A DNA stretch of 64,000 nt from Marinobacter sp. (GTDB lineage Bacteria > Pseudomonadota > Gammaproteobacteria > Pseudomonadales > Oleiphilaceae): the NCBI GenBank assembly GCA_022565395.1, contig JAIUMV010000001.1, forward strand, positions 203,586 through 267,585. Reading direction: 5' to 3'. Within the stretch, counting starts at the first letter, position 1. Each line of letters starts with the position of its first letter. A model generated the notes under the pieces. It searched no databases and had not been told where the DNA came from. It saw only the letters and a list, made by a program, of their open reading frames with translations. Shown piece after piece: positions 8,681 through 18,007 of the stretch. The translations under genes and the position numbers were made by a program.

Positions 8681-9621
8681 TCTTTTTCTTCCCCCTGGGT
8701 CGGCGGTCGCATTTCACTGCTTTTGTTCCACGATTTACGTGCCACGGCGTCATGAGCGTGCAGGCTTTCAAGATGACGAACGTCAATACTTGCTTGTTCA
8801 TAGAGGGGGTAAAGGGTATCGCTGAGTTTGCGAACGACATCCTCCACGAATTGCAGATGCATTCCATTTAACAAAGCAAAGGCCTGCTCATCCTGCCGTT
8901 TCACAGCAGTCTGCACCGGCGTGCCTATCGCCGTCTCAACCCTGTCGATCAGAGGTTCAAGCTCAAACAAGCGGGCGCTCTCCGCCAGCTGAACTTCAAT
9001 CCGGGCCACACTCCGCTGGCTATGCGGCGTGGCTGATGTGCCGTGGATCGAAAGCCACTGCTTTGCCTGATCAAGCCCTATGGATGTTTGCCCTTGGAAG
9101 TGACGATCAAAAATCTCTGTGATTGATTGCCGTGCCAGCGCAGCAGAACAGGGGCAGGTAGACGAATACGTCACCTCAACTTGCAAGCTGCATGAGAACA
9201 CGCCCTCCTTCAGGTGCCCCGTAATACTCACGGGATAGCGATTCCAGCCGCCAGCCTCTTTTGTTACCAGGGCAGACCGGTAAGCGAGGTGCACAAACTG
9301 CAACGTCACCTGCGCCGTTGTGGACAAACAATCACCGTGAGAGCCCAGCACGCTGCTCAGCAGTTGTCTGAGAAGCACCGGTGTAACCGCCTGCTGTTGC
9401 AAATGCTCAAGAAGGTGCCTGTACAAACGGGACATATGAATGCCCCGGCCACCCGACTGCCCCAAATCAACGCCAATATCGGCCAGACCGCAGAGCGGCA
9501 AGCCAGCAGTGTCATCAATGTGAAAAGGCAGGCTGATGCCCCCCATACCCACCCAGTCAATGGACACAGCCGGTCGTATCAGCGTCTTTGACTGAGCAAC
9601 ATCAGGAAGAAATGCGCTCAT
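8677..9621 (-). CDS. folE2: GTP cyclohydrolase FolE2 (type IB)
   Basis: Makes dihydroneopterin triphosphate from GTP, the first step of folate and queuosine synthesis. Type IB does not require zinc, unlike FolE. The 314-residue protein has GMGGISLP, GIHMSR, the catalytic Cys region STCPCSAA (Cys156/Cys158) and TPHSQRS, all hallmarks of the family. It is the first gene of the minus-strand operon, 116 bases from the divergent zur gene. FolE2 genes are known members of Zur regulons, which fits this arrangement. Confidence 0.95.
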   Translation of the reverse strand: MSAFLPDVAQSKTLIRPAVSIDWVGMGGISLPFHIDDTAGLPLCGLADIGVDLGQSGGRGIHMSRLYRHLLEHLQQQAVTPVLLRQLLSSVLGSHGDCLSTTAQVTLQFVHLAYRSALVTKEAGGWNRYPVSITGHLKEGVFSCSLQVEVTYSSTCPCSAALARQSITEIFDRHFQGQTSIGLDQAKQWLSIHGTSATPHSQRSVARIEVQLAESARLFELEPLIDRVETAIGTPVQTAVKRQDEQAFALLNGMHLQFVEDVVRKLSDTLYPLYEQASIDVRHLESLHAHDAVARKSWNKSSEMRPPTQGEEKE

Positions 9622-9650
9622 AGTTGCGGAATCTTTGATCGTGGATGATT

Positions 9651-9720
9651 AATGCTACAATAATGCAACGGCGCTGCAATATTGCCAGAACAACATCACT
9701 ATCGCAACACCGTTGCATTA
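9651..9720. promoter_or_regulatory. Candidate Zur operator region between folE2 and zur
   Basis: The divergent intergenic region holds an 11-base perfect inverted repeat, TAATGCAACGG (9661-9671) and CCGTTGCATTA (9710-9720). A related direct copy TAATGCTACAA starts at 9650, and a perfect palindrome GCAATATTGC lies at 9676-9685. A repressor here could control both the zinc-sparing operon and zur. The motif does not match the Escherichia coli Zur box, so the assignment rests on position and symmetry. Confidence 0.55.
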
Positions 9721-9737
9721 GTAGAAGGAGGGGCAAA

Positions 9738-10175
9738 ATGGAATGGCAAACGATTCTGCATGAAAAGAACCTGCGCGCTACCCGGACCACCCTGGCCATA
9801 CTGGAGATTCTCCAGCAGGCCAGAGGCCCCGTTAGTCAGACAGTGCTGACGGAGCAGCTGCGTGCAAGCAGCAGTGATCACTCTACAGATCGTGTAACGA
9901 TCTACCGGACGCTGGAACGACTCCAGAATGCTGACATGGTGCTTTGCACCACATCATCCGGCCAGAGTCGGTGTTATGTGCTAAAAGCCTTCGCCAGTGC
10001 GGGCCAGTTCGAGTGCCAGCGCTGCAAAAAGGTCAGCCTGCTGCACACTGATACCCGTATGGATAGCGCTATTCGCAGGCTTCACCAGCAGCTTGCAGCG
10101 CAAGGCATAAAAGTCAGTGAAAACGGTCTGTCCCTGCGCGGGCTTTGCCAAACCTGCAACACAGCTCAGGACTGA
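9738..10175 (+). CDS. zur: Fur-family zinc uptake regulator (Zur-like)
   Basis: A 145-residue Fur-family repressor with an N-terminal winged helix (VTIYRTLERLQ, the recognition-helix region) and a C-terminal metal-binding domain. Two CxxC pairs (ECQRC and LCQTC) form the structural zinc site. Longer frames exist upstream, but AAGGAG at 9725-9730 selects the ATG at 9738. It is transcribed divergently from folE2-pyrC-hisI, whose products replace zinc enzymes; that context makes Zur more likely than Fur or PerR. Its 3' end overlaps convergent corA by 10 bases. Confidence 0.88.
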   Translation: MEWQTILHEKNLRATRTTLAILEILQQARGPVSQTVLTEQLRASSSDHSTDRVTIYRTLERLQNADMVLCTTSSGQSRCYVLKAFASAGQFECQRCKKVSLLHTDTRMDSAIRRLHQQLAAQGIKVSENGLSLRGLCQTCNTAQD

Positions 10176-11239
10176 CGCAACCACCCCTTGCGCCAGAACC
10201 AGCGCATCAGCCCACCACCGATGCCGGCCATGGCCACCAACACCACCGGGTAGGCCCAGGTCCAGCCCAGCTCCGGCATAACCTCAAAGTTCATGCCATA
10301 GACGCCAGCAATAAACGTCAGCGGCATGAACACCGTGGCGATAATGGTGAGCACTTTCATGATTTCATTCATGCGGTTGCTGATACTGGACAGGTACAGG
10401 TCCAGCATGCCCACCAGCAACTCCCGCAATGTGTCCACAATATCCAGCACATGGATGGTGTGGTCGTAGACATCCCGCAGGAACACCTGGGTTTCCCGAC
10501 GTACCAGGTCGTTCTCGTCTCGTGCCAGGCGACTGATCACCTCCCGTAGCGGCCAGATGGACTTCCGCAGTAGCAGCATTTCCCGCTTGAAGTGATGGAT
10601 GCGCGCCAGGGTAGCCGGCGTCGGGTGGGCGATCAGCTCCTCTTCCAGGGACTCGATCTGCTCGCCCAGTTGCTCAAGCACCACAAAATAGTTATCCACC
10701 ACCGCATCCACCAGAGCGTAGGCCAGGTAGTCCGACTGCAGAAAACGCATGCGTTTGCCCGCACGCAAGCGCGTCTCAATCTGATCGAATAGCGTGTCAG
10801 GATGCTCCTGCAGTGATATCAGCAGTTGCTCACCCAGAATCAGGCTGAGCTGCTGGGAGCGCACCTGATGCGTATCAGGGTCCAGATGAAGCATGCGCAT
10901 CACCAGATAGACATAGTGATCGTAGTCCTCAATCTTGGCGCGCTGATCCGTATTGAGGATGTCTTCCATCACCAAGGGATGCAGGTTGATACCGTTACCC
11001 AGGGTTTCTATCAAGGCGGGGTCATGCACCCCCTCCACCCGTAACCAGCGGGTCAGCTTCCCTGCAGGCAATGTTGCGCAGGCCGCCATATCCACGCCAT
11101 CTGCTGCCGTCAGGGTTTCATCGTTGTAGTCCACGACCCGCAACCGGATCGGATGATCGGTCTTCTTGCCGGTATGAATCAAGGTGCCAGGCGCTGTGCC
11201 CGGTTTCTTCCCTCGCTTGGTGACCAACCCTCTACTCAT
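10166..11239 (-). CDS. corA: Magnesium/divalent cation transporter CorA
   Basis: A CorA-family inner-membrane channel for Mg2+ (also Co2+ or Ni2+). It has a long cytoplasmic helical domain and two C-terminal membrane segments, the first ending in the diagnostic YGMNF. The final RWFWRKGWL is a basic tail, as usual. The ATG at 11239 follows GGAG on the minus strand and gives 357 residues; an earlier in-frame ATG adds 22 residues without family similarity. It converges on zur. The related zinc exporter ZntB is a minor alternative. Confidence 0.92.
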   Translation of the reverse strand: MSRGLVTKRGKKPGTAPGTLIHTGKKTDHPIRLRVVDYNDETLTAADGVDMAACATLPAGKLTRWLRVEGVHDPALIETLGNGINLHPLVMEDILNTDQRAKIEDYDHYVYLVMRMLHLDPDTHQVRSQQLSLILGEQLLISLQEHPDTLFDQIETRLRAGKRMRFLQSDYLAYALVDAVVDNYFVVLEQLGEQIESLEEELIAHPTPATLARIHHFKREMLLLRKSIWPLREVISRLARDENDLVRRETQVFLRDVYDHTIHVLDIVDTLRELLVGMLDLYLSSISNRMNEIMKVLTIIATVFMPLTFIAGVYGMNFEVMPELGWTWAYPVVLVAMAGIGGGLMRWFWRKGWLRQS

Positions 11240-11373
11240 GCAACACTCCGTCTTTGATTTCGAGCAAGCATAGCTCAGCCCGCTGCAGGGTGAGTCATCT
11301 ATCACGACGTGCTAACGTAACCTACTGGGTAAACACACCGTGTGAGGAATTGAACACAACCGGAGCCAAGGCC

Positions 11374-12489
11374 ATGACACCCACGCTGAAAACACTCACC
11401 TATGCCGGGCTGCTCACCCTTGGGCTAAACGCCCACGCCAATACTGAGCAGGCTTCAGACCATACCAGCTTCCAGCTACAAACCGTAGTATCCGGATTGG
11501 AGCACCCTTGGGGGCTGGCGTTTCTGCCAAACGGTGACAAGCTGGTTACCGAGCGGCCCGGGCGGCTGCGTATCGTGCGTGACGGTGAACTGCTTGAGCA
11601 ACCCGTCACAGGGCTGCCGGAGTTGGCCGCCCGCGGTCAGGGTGGTCTGCTGGATGTGGTGTTACACCCCGCTTTTAACGATAACCAGCAGCTGTTCCTG
11701 AGCTATGCCCACCGCAACCGGCGCGGTTATACCACCCGGGTGGCCAGAGCCACCTACACGGAAGGAGCCCTCTCCAATGTCCGGGTCATCTTCGAGGCGG
11801 AACCCCGCTCCAACAATGGCCGCCACTTTGGCAGCCGACTTGCCTTCGATGAAGCGGGGCTGCTGTACATCTCAGTGGGTGATCGGGGCGAGATGGAACG
11901 GGCCCAGAAGATGGACGACGACGCCGGTGCTGTACACCGCATCACCATTGACGGCGAAGTGCCGCCGGATAATCCGTTTGTCGGCCGGCGCGGTCACCGG
12001 GATACGGTGTTCAGCAAGGGTAACCGCAACATTCAGGGCATGACCCGTCACCCGGAGACGGGCGACATCTGGAGTCATGAGCATGGCCCCCGGGGTGGTG
12101 ACGAGATCAATATCATCCGTAAGGGACTGAACTACGGCTGGCCCACCATCACCCATGGCGTGAATTACTCGGGCCTGCCCATCACCAACCTGACGAAAAA
12201 AGAGGGCATGGAGCAACCCCTGCATTACTGGACGCCTTCGCCCGCGCCCTCTGGCATGGCCTTTTACACCGGCGAGTTGCTGCCCGCGTGGCAGGGGGAC
12301 CTGTTCATCGGTGCACTGGCCGGGCGCAAGCTGATCCGTCTGCGCCTTGACGGCGAGACGGTAGTAGAAGAGGAAGACCTGCTGACCGGGTTTGGCCAGC
12401 GTATCCGCGATGTCCGCAATGGGCCGGATGGCGCACTCTGGCTGCTGACGGATGATCGTAACGGCCGACTGGTGCGCCTCAGCCGCTAG
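11374..12489 (+). CDS. Periplasmic PQQ-dependent aldose sugar dehydrogenase (YliI/Asd-like)
   Basis: A six-bladed beta-propeller dehydrogenase of the glucose/sorbosone dehydrogenase family that oxidises sugars with PQQ. The 371-residue product begins with a signal peptide cut near AHA-NT. It contains GLEHPWGLAFLPNG, FSKGNRNIQG and SHEHGPRGGDEIN, the conserved propeller motifs. CGGAG just upstream supports the start at 11374 over longer frames. It stands alone, divergent from corA. PQQ synthesis genes are not in the window, so the cofactor may be made elsewhere or taken up. Substrate cannot be told from sequence. Confidence 0.9.
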   Translation: MTPTLKTLTYAGLLTLGLNAHANTEQASDHTSFQLQTVVSGLEHPWGLAFLPNGDKLVTERPGRLRIVRDGELLEQPVTGLPELAARGQGGLLDVVLHPAFNDNQQLFLSYAHRNRRGYTTRVARATYTEGALSNVRVIFEAEPRSNNGRHFGSRLAFDEAGLLYISVGDRGEMERAQKMDDDAGAVHRITIDGEVPPDNPFVGRRGHRDTVFSKGNRNIQGMTRHPETGDIWSHEHGPRGGDEINIIRKGLNYGWPTITHGVNYSGLPITNLTKKEGMEQPLHYWTPSPAPSGMAFYTGELLPAWQGDLFIGALAGRKLIRLRLDGETVVEEEDLLTGFGQRIRDVRNGPDGALWLLTDDRNGRLVRLSR

Positions 12490-12651
12490 TACGCTGCTGA
12501 CACCCTGCCGCCTGTAGCACCGGCCTGTTGCGGCGGGTGCTGCAGGTGCCCCCTATCATTTCTGCCAACCACCCTGAGCGTTTCGGCCAATAAAGCCGAC
12601 AAATGTCATGTTAGACTAGCGCTTATTACCCATCTGCTCCGGAGCCCCGCC

Positions 12652-14133
12652 ATGTCTGACACCCCCATCAACGCCGAGCCCCTGCACCAGCGCGTGATCA
12701 TCATTGGCTCTGGCTTCGGCGGTATAGGCATGGGCGTCGCGCTAAAGAAACAGGGCATTGAAAACTTCCTGATGCTGGAAAAAGCCGCTGATGTGGGGGG
12801 CGTGTGGCGCGACAACAGTTACCCGGGCGCCGCCTGTGATGTGCCTTCCCATCTCTACTCGTTCTCCTTCGAACCCAACCCGGCCTGGAGCCACGTGTTC
12901 GCGCCACAGCACGAGATCTATCAGTATCTCCGCCACTGTGCCGCCAAATACGGCCTGCGCCCCCACCTGCGTTTTGGCACGGAGGTGGCCGAAGCCAACT
13001 ACGAAGAATCAGCCCGACGCTGGGTACTCAAGCTGACAGACGGGCGTCAGTTGACCACCGACATTCTTATCACAGCAACGGGCCAGCTCAGCCGTCCTGC
13101 ACTGCCCAAAATTGAGGGCATGGACACCTTCAAAGGCCACAGTTTCCACTCCGCCCACTGGGATCATAACTACCCGCTGGAAGGCAAGCGGGTGGCCGTT
13201 ATCGGTACCGGCGCCTCAGCCATTCAGTTTGTGCCCGCCATTGCCGACAAAGTTCGGCATATGACCGTATTCCAGCGTTCGCCAGCCTATATACTGCCGC
13301 GCCCTGACCGGCCCTACAGCGCAGTTGAGCGTGGCTTGTTCAAAAGGCTTCCCGCCGTCGGCAAGCTCTACCGCGCCGGTATCTATCTGCAATACGAGTC
13401 CCGGGCCATCGCTTTTACCCGCTTCCACAGCCTGATGAAGCCCATGGGCGTACTTCCCTTCCGCCGCTTGCTCAAACGCCAGGTGCCCGACGCTGGACTG
13501 CAGGAAAAACTGGTGCCGGACTATCCCATCGGCTGCAAGCGGATTCTGCTCTCCAGCGAATACCTGGCCACCCTGGCACGTCCGCAGGTGGAACTGGTCA
13601 CCGATCCGATTACGCGTATCACTGAGCAGGGCGTGCAAACCGCAGATGGCACCTGCCATGAGGTTGATACCCTGATCTACGGCACCGGTTTTGCAGCGAC
13701 CGAATTCCTCGCGCCCATGACCATTCGAGGCCGGGATGGCCAGTCCCTGAACGAGGCGTGGCAGCAAGGCGCGAAAGCCTTCCTCGGCCTCAGTGTGCCG
13801 GGGTTCCCCAACTTCTTCATGCTGTATGGCCCCAACACCAATCTGGGTCATAATTCCATCGTTTATATGCTGGAAAGCCAGATTACCCACGTCATCAAGT
13901 GTCTGAAACTACTGGACCAACAGGGCGCCAGTGTCATCGAAGTGGACGCGCAACAGCACACAGACTTCAACCAGGGTATCCAGGCTCGTCTGAGTGACAG
14001 CGTGTGGTCCGGCTGCCAAAGCTGGTATGTGGATGCCAATGGCCACAACAGCACCAACTGGCCTGGCTTTACCCTGAGCTACCGCTGGCTGGTCAACCGT
14101 CGCCTGCAGGATGCCTATCATCTGGCGAGCTGA
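12652..14133 (+). CDS. Flavin-containing (Baeyer-Villiger type) monooxygenase
   Basis: A 493-residue FAD/NADPH monooxygenase. It has an N-terminal FAD-binding GSGFGGIGMG, the Baeyer-Villiger fingerprint FKGHSFHSAHW at about residues 159-169, a second Rossmann motif GTGASA for NADPH, and ATGxL-type stretches. Such enzymes insert oxygen next to ketones, giving esters or lactones, and often serve alkane, terpenoid or cyclic ketone breakdown. GGAG precedes the ATG. It stands alone between a sugar dehydrogenase and an HD-GYP gene. The substrate is unknown; an N- or S-hydroxylating flavoenzyme is less likely given the exact fingerprint. Confidence 0.92.
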   Translation: MSDTPINAEPLHQRVIIIGSGFGGIGMGVALKKQGIENFLMLEKAADVGGVWRDNSYPGAACDVPSHLYSFSFEPNPAWSHVFAPQHEIYQYLRHCAAKYGLRPHLRFGTEVAEANYEESARRWVLKLTDGRQLTTDILITATGQLSRPALPKIEGMDTFKGHSFHSAHWDHNYPLEGKRVAVIGTGASAIQFVPAIADKVRHMTVFQRSPAYILPRPDRPYSAVERGLFKRLPAVGKLYRAGIYLQYESRAIAFTRFHSLMKPMGVLPFRRLLKRQVPDAGLQEKLVPDYPIGCKRILLSSEYLATLARPQVELVTDPITRITEQGVQTADGTCHEVDTLIYGTGFAATEFLAPMTIRGRDGQSLNEAWQQGAKAFLGLSVPGFPNFFMLYGPNTNLGHNSIVYMLESQITHVIKCLKLLDQQGASVIEVDAQQHTDFNQGIQARLSDSVWSGCQSWYVDANGHNSTNWPGFTLSYRWLVNRRLQDAYHLAS

Positions 14134-14239
14134 GCAGAAGGCGGCAGAATGCATCGCACGCCAGCGCAATCTGAACAGCCTCTGCCTATACTCATCCGTA
14201 TTACCGGGCTCTAGTCCCAAATTTGTACGGATAGGCAGC

Positions 14240-15448
14240 ATGAAAAAACGTGTCCCGATCAGTGACGTGCGCGTCGGCATGTACGTCACTGACGAGAATA
14301 ATGACTGGATCCCCCACAATGCCCGTAACAGGCGCGGGCTGATTCGCAAGGAAGAAACCATTGAGAGAATGCGTCAACTGGGGGTGACGGCGATCTATAT
14401 CGACACCAGTAAGGGGCTGGATGCGCCTCATGGCGAACCTGAACCGCTGGTAGATCAGCACAATGAAACCCTGCTGCAGGGTGCCGCCGAAGCTCCGCCA
14501 GTCACACGCAATGCGGTTGGCGTGGCAGAGGAAATGGAAAAAGCCACCCGCATCCATGAGGAAGCGCAGGGGCTGGTGGGGCAACTGCTAGGCAGTGTAA
14601 AACTCGGCGAACCCCTCACCCTGAGCCCGGTCAATGATCTTGCCGATGAGCTGCTGGATTCCGTCTTTCGCAATCACAATGCCCTGGCCTGCCTGGGCAA
14701 AATCCGGGAAAAAGACAACTACCTGCTGGAACATTCGGTCAACCTCAGCGTGCTGATGTCCATTTTCGGCAAGTCCGTGAAGCTAAGCAGGCAGGCCATG
14801 CACGATACGGTTGTCGGCGCCCTGCTCCACGATCTGGGCAAGATTCTCACCCCGGATGAAGTCCTGCATAAACCCGGACGACTGACACCGGAGGAGTTCG
14901 AGGTGATGAAACTCCACGCCAGCCATACCCGGGACATTCTGCTCAGCACCCCTGATATCGGCCAGATTGCCCTGCTCACCGCCTCTCAGCACCATGAAAA
15001 AATGAATGGTAGCGGCTACCCGGATGGCCTCAAGGGTGAGGCGATTTCCATCTACGGTCGCATGGTGGCCATTACCGATGTCTACGACGCCATCACCTCT
15101 GACCGGGTTTACCACAAGGGCATGACCCCGACCCAGGGCCTGAAAAAACTGCTGGAATGGAGCGGCGACCACCTGGACCCGAAACTGGTGCGCTACTTCA
15201 TTCGCTGTATCGGTCTGTACCCGGTAGGGTCCATGGTCTTAATGGAAAGTGGCCGGCTGGCAGTGGTGATTGAAACCAATGAGCACGACCAGCGGCTGCC
15301 GGTGGTGCGGGTGATGTATCACACCAAATTCCGCCAGCCCATTCCCATCAAAACCATCGATCTCGCCCAGCCCGGGGTGCAGGACCGCATCCTGCGCGCA
15401 GTTGACCCGGATGACTACGGCCTGGATGTCAGGCCACTGCTGGCCTGA
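14240..15448 (+). CDS. HD-GYP domain protein with DUF3391 N-terminus
   Basis: A 402-residue predicted cyclic-di-GMP phosphodiesterase. The N-terminus (VGMYV, then YIDTSKG) matches DUF3391, the usual partner of this domain. The C-terminal HD-GYP domain has LLHDLGK, HASHTRDIL, SQHHEKMNGSGYPDGL and ITDVYDAITSDRVYH, so the metal ligands and GYP motif are intact. The ATG at 14240 begins the conserved domain; an upstream frame would add 43 unconserved residues. It is one of three c-di-GMP genes in the window, but far from the others. Confidence 0.93.
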   Translation: MKKRVPISDVRVGMYVTDENNDWIPHNARNRRGLIRKEETIERMRQLGVTAIYIDTSKGLDAPHGEPEPLVDQHNETLLQGAAEAPPVTRNAVGVAEEMEKATRIHEEAQGLVGQLLGSVKLGEPLTLSPVNDLADELLDSVFRNHNALACLGKIREKDNYLLEHSVNLSVLMSIFGKSVKLSRQAMHDTVVGALLHDLGKILTPDEVLHKPGRLTPEEFEVMKLHASHTRDILLSTPDIGQIALLTASQHHEKMNGSGYPDGLKGEAISIYGRMVAITDVYDAITSDRVYHKGMTPTQGLKKLLEWSGDHLDPKLVRYFIRCIGLYPVGSMVLMESGRLAVVIETNEHDQRLPVVRVMYHTKFRQPIPIKTIDLAQPGVQDRILRAVDPDDYGLDVRPLLA

Positions 15449-15500
15449 CGAGCAGGATCAACACAAGCCGCCGGCTTGCTGAGCTGCTGCGAACCACCCA

Positions 15501-16271
15501 TCAGAGGCGGTATTGCTCATCCAGGTAACGCAGGATGCGAGAGGACTCAAACAGCGCTTCGCCGGTATTCGGGTCTTCCAGGTACGGCACCTGCACCCGC
15601 TGATGCTGCTGGAAGAAGGCATCCCGTTTGCCACCTGCAGCGGGCGTATAGGGGCCAGGCTTGACACGCCGAACCGCAGGGCCGATTTCCTGCCAGTGCT
15701 CCTTGCCCAGGTTATGCAGCGTGTAGGGAATCTCCATCTCACACAGCTTCTCCCGCACCAGACGGGAATAGGGGCTGCCTTCAAAGCTCCACAGGTGCAA
15801 AGGCTGCGCGGGAATACGGGCTGGTGTCACACGCAGGCCCCGCAGGCCACTGGCCCCTGACCCCACGGCGCTCAGTGTTGGCTGATAGAACTTCCACTGA
15901 TAGTAACGGGGTACCGGGCGCTTGGCGTAGGTGCTGAACAGGTACTCCACGATATCCTCAGATTCGTACAGGACGGTGCCCGTGTTCTCATCCACAAGCA
16001 ACGGGAACTGCTGCTTGTCCCCCTTGGCCTCAGCTTCCTGACGAAAGCGGCTGCCACCTTTCGGGCAGGGCCTGATCTCCACATCAAGGTGCAACGCACT
16101 GAAGACCTCCCGTACGCGACGGCAGTAAGGGCAGGCCTCCATATCATAGAGAATCAGTGGTTTCTCAGGCTGGGGCACGGGCTTGACTACCATGCAACCC
16201 CGCCAGCCAGTGAAGGTTGACGTGAGCACCGAGCCCAGTACATTGAGGTTGTGGGAAATCACGTTGGGCAT
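15501..16271 (-). CDS. Tandem thioredoxin-fold (GST N-terminal/glutaredoxin) protein
   Basis: A 256-residue protein with two consecutive GST-N/glutaredoxin-like folds. The first (residues about 40-115) has the redox motif CPYC and ends VLYESEDIVEYL. The second (about 150-250) has SPYS in the same place and ends ALFESSRILRYL. The first copy could be a dithiol active site and the second is probably only glutathione-binding or structural. AGGAGG precedes the ATG. It converges on the HD-GYP gene. The physiological partner is unknown. Confidence 0.88.
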   Translation of the reverse strand: MPNVISHNLNVLGSVLTSTFTGWRGCMVVKPVPQPEKPLILYDMEACPYCRRVREVFSALHLDVEIRPCPKGGSRFRQEAEAKGDKQQFPLLVDENTGTVLYESEDIVEYLFSTYAKRPVPRYYQWKFYQPTLSAVGSGASGLRGLRVTPARIPAQPLHLWSFEGSPYSRLVREKLCEMEIPYTLHNLGKEHWQEIGPAVRRVKPGPYTPAAGGKRDAFFQQHQRVQVPYLEDPNTGEALFESSRILRYLDEQYRL

Positions 16272-16467
16272 CGGAGCCTCCTGTTGAGCATCGCTGAACC
16301 GATTGGGGTCAATGGGTTACACATGCAGAAAAACTGTAACCAAAAGATGAAACTGTAAACACATTCTAATATTAAACTTCAAATACAAGCATAGGCATTG
16401 TGGGCTATTCTGAGCTATCTTTAGTTTCTCAGTCCAACTGCCACTCTGACATGCCGGTTTAGCCACC

Positions 16468-17967
16468 ATGACAACAGCGAAGCGCTTCTCTCGGTCCCTT
16501 GCCGTTAGCCTGGCAGCCATCGCCCTGAGCCTGCCCGCCGCGCAGGTTTCAGCGGATGCCTACAAATGGCGATCAAACATCCTCAGCCATGCTGACCGCA
16601 CCATTCCCGGCCACGAACAGGGCCTTAGCCTGGCGGCCATCCCGCTGGACGGCCCGGGGCTTGAGCAATTCATCAATGCCGATGTGCAGATGAACCCAGG
16701 GTCCGCCATGAAGGTCATCACCACCTTCGCCGCTCTGGAACTGCTTGGGCCTGCCTTCCAATGGGAAACCCGCGTTTACACCGATGGCAAGCTGGTGGGT
16801 GATATCCTGTACGGCAATCTGTACGTGAAGTTTGGGGGCGATCCGAAACTGACCGAAGAACGCCTGTGGTCCATGATGCGCGAGTTGCGCTACATGGGTA
16901 TACGCACGGTCAGCGGTGACCTGGTGCTTGACGGCGGTTACTTCCACTTGCCGAACGACCTGCCCTCTTTTGAAGACAATGGCGACAATCCCTTCGCCCC
17001 TTTCCTGGTGGAGCCGTCCGCTTACCTGACCAACTTCAACCTGATGCACTTTCAGGTGCGGGCCGATGAGCGGGGCACACAGGCCTGGGTAACACCACAG
17101 CTGGATGGGGTTGTTATCGACAACCAGGTAACCGCAACCGAGGAAGGCCCCTGCCCCGCCAGGCGCGCGTTTGAGTGGAAGCCCGAGTTCCGGCAGGACG
17201 GACTGATTCGCGTCAACATCAATGGCACCCTGCCGCGGGGCTGCCGCACCACCACCTACCTGTCACTGTTACCACAGGCTGATTACAGCGCCTCACTGAT
17301 TCGCGCCCTGTGGAGTGACATGGGGGGTGCCATTGCCGGCCACAACACCAGCGGCGAAACCCCGGAAGACGCCCGCCTGCTGACCCGCAGCAGCTCCCAG
17401 GATCTGGTAACTGCAGTGCGTGACATCAACAAGTGGAGCAGCAATGTCATGGCCCGGCAGTTGTTGCTGACCATCGGCGCAGAACACCGTACCGAGGATG
17501 ATGCAGACGACCGGCAGGCAGGCATTCGCGCCATTACCGCCTGGCTGGAGACCAAGGGCGTCAATACCGCAGGCATGGTGATCGAAAACGGCGCTGGCCT
17601 GTCGCGGGACGAGCGCCTGACTGCGAAACAGACCGCACAAATTCTGTTACTGGCCTGGAACAGTCAGTTCCGTTCCGACCTGATGTCCTCCCTGCCGGTC
17701 ATTGCAATGGATGGCACCATGCACCGCCGCCTGCTGAACACTGCGCTGGTTGGTGAAGGCCGTATCAAGACCGGTTATCTGGAAGGGGTCCGCTCCATCG
17801 CCGGTTTTGCCCGCGACAAGGACAAAACCACTTGGGCCGTAGTGGGTTACGTCAACCACACCCCGGCCTGGAACGGCCAGGCCCTGCTGGACCGGGTGCT
17901 CTATTCCCTCTACTACACACCGCCGGTAGGCACGACCCTGTCCCGGGCAGATACAGACAGGGATTAA
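16468..17967 (+). CDS. dacB: D-alanyl-D-alanine carboxypeptidase/endopeptidase (PBP4, DacB-like)
   Basis: A periplasmic penicillin-binding protein of the S13 family that trims or cleaves peptidoglycan cross-links. The 499-residue protein starts with a clear signal peptide (cut near VSA-DA). It has all three active-site motifs: SAMK (in GSAMKVIT), SSN (in KWSSNVMAR) and KTG (in RIKTGYLEG). Length agrees with PBP4. No strong ribosome site is seen before the ATG. It is monocistronic and convergent with the formaldehyde genes. Confidence 0.93.
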   Translation: MTTAKRFSRSLAVSLAAIALSLPAAQVSADAYKWRSNILSHADRTIPGHEQGLSLAAIPLDGPGLEQFINADVQMNPGSAMKVITTFAALELLGPAFQWETRVYTDGKLVGDILYGNLYVKFGGDPKLTEERLWSMMRELRYMGIRTVSGDLVLDGGYFHLPNDLPSFEDNGDNPFAPFLVEPSAYLTNFNLMHFQVRADERGTQAWVTPQLDGVVIDNQVTATEEGPCPARRAFEWKPEFRQDGLIRVNINGTLPRGCRTTTYLSLLPQADYSASLIRALWSDMGGAIAGHNTSGETPEDARLLTRSSSQDLVTAVRDINKWSSNVMARQLLLTIGAEHRTEDDADDRQAGIRAITAWLETKGVNTAGMVIENGAGLSRDERLTAKQTAQILLLAWNSQFRSDLMSSLPVIAMDGTMHRRLLNTALVGEGRIKTGYLEGVRSIAGFARDKDKTTWAVVGYVNHTPAWNGQALLDRVLYSLYYTPPVGTTLSRADTDRD

Positions 17968-18007
17968 ACCCTGCCGGTACCTGCCTGCATCTCACCGCAA
18001 CACGCAA

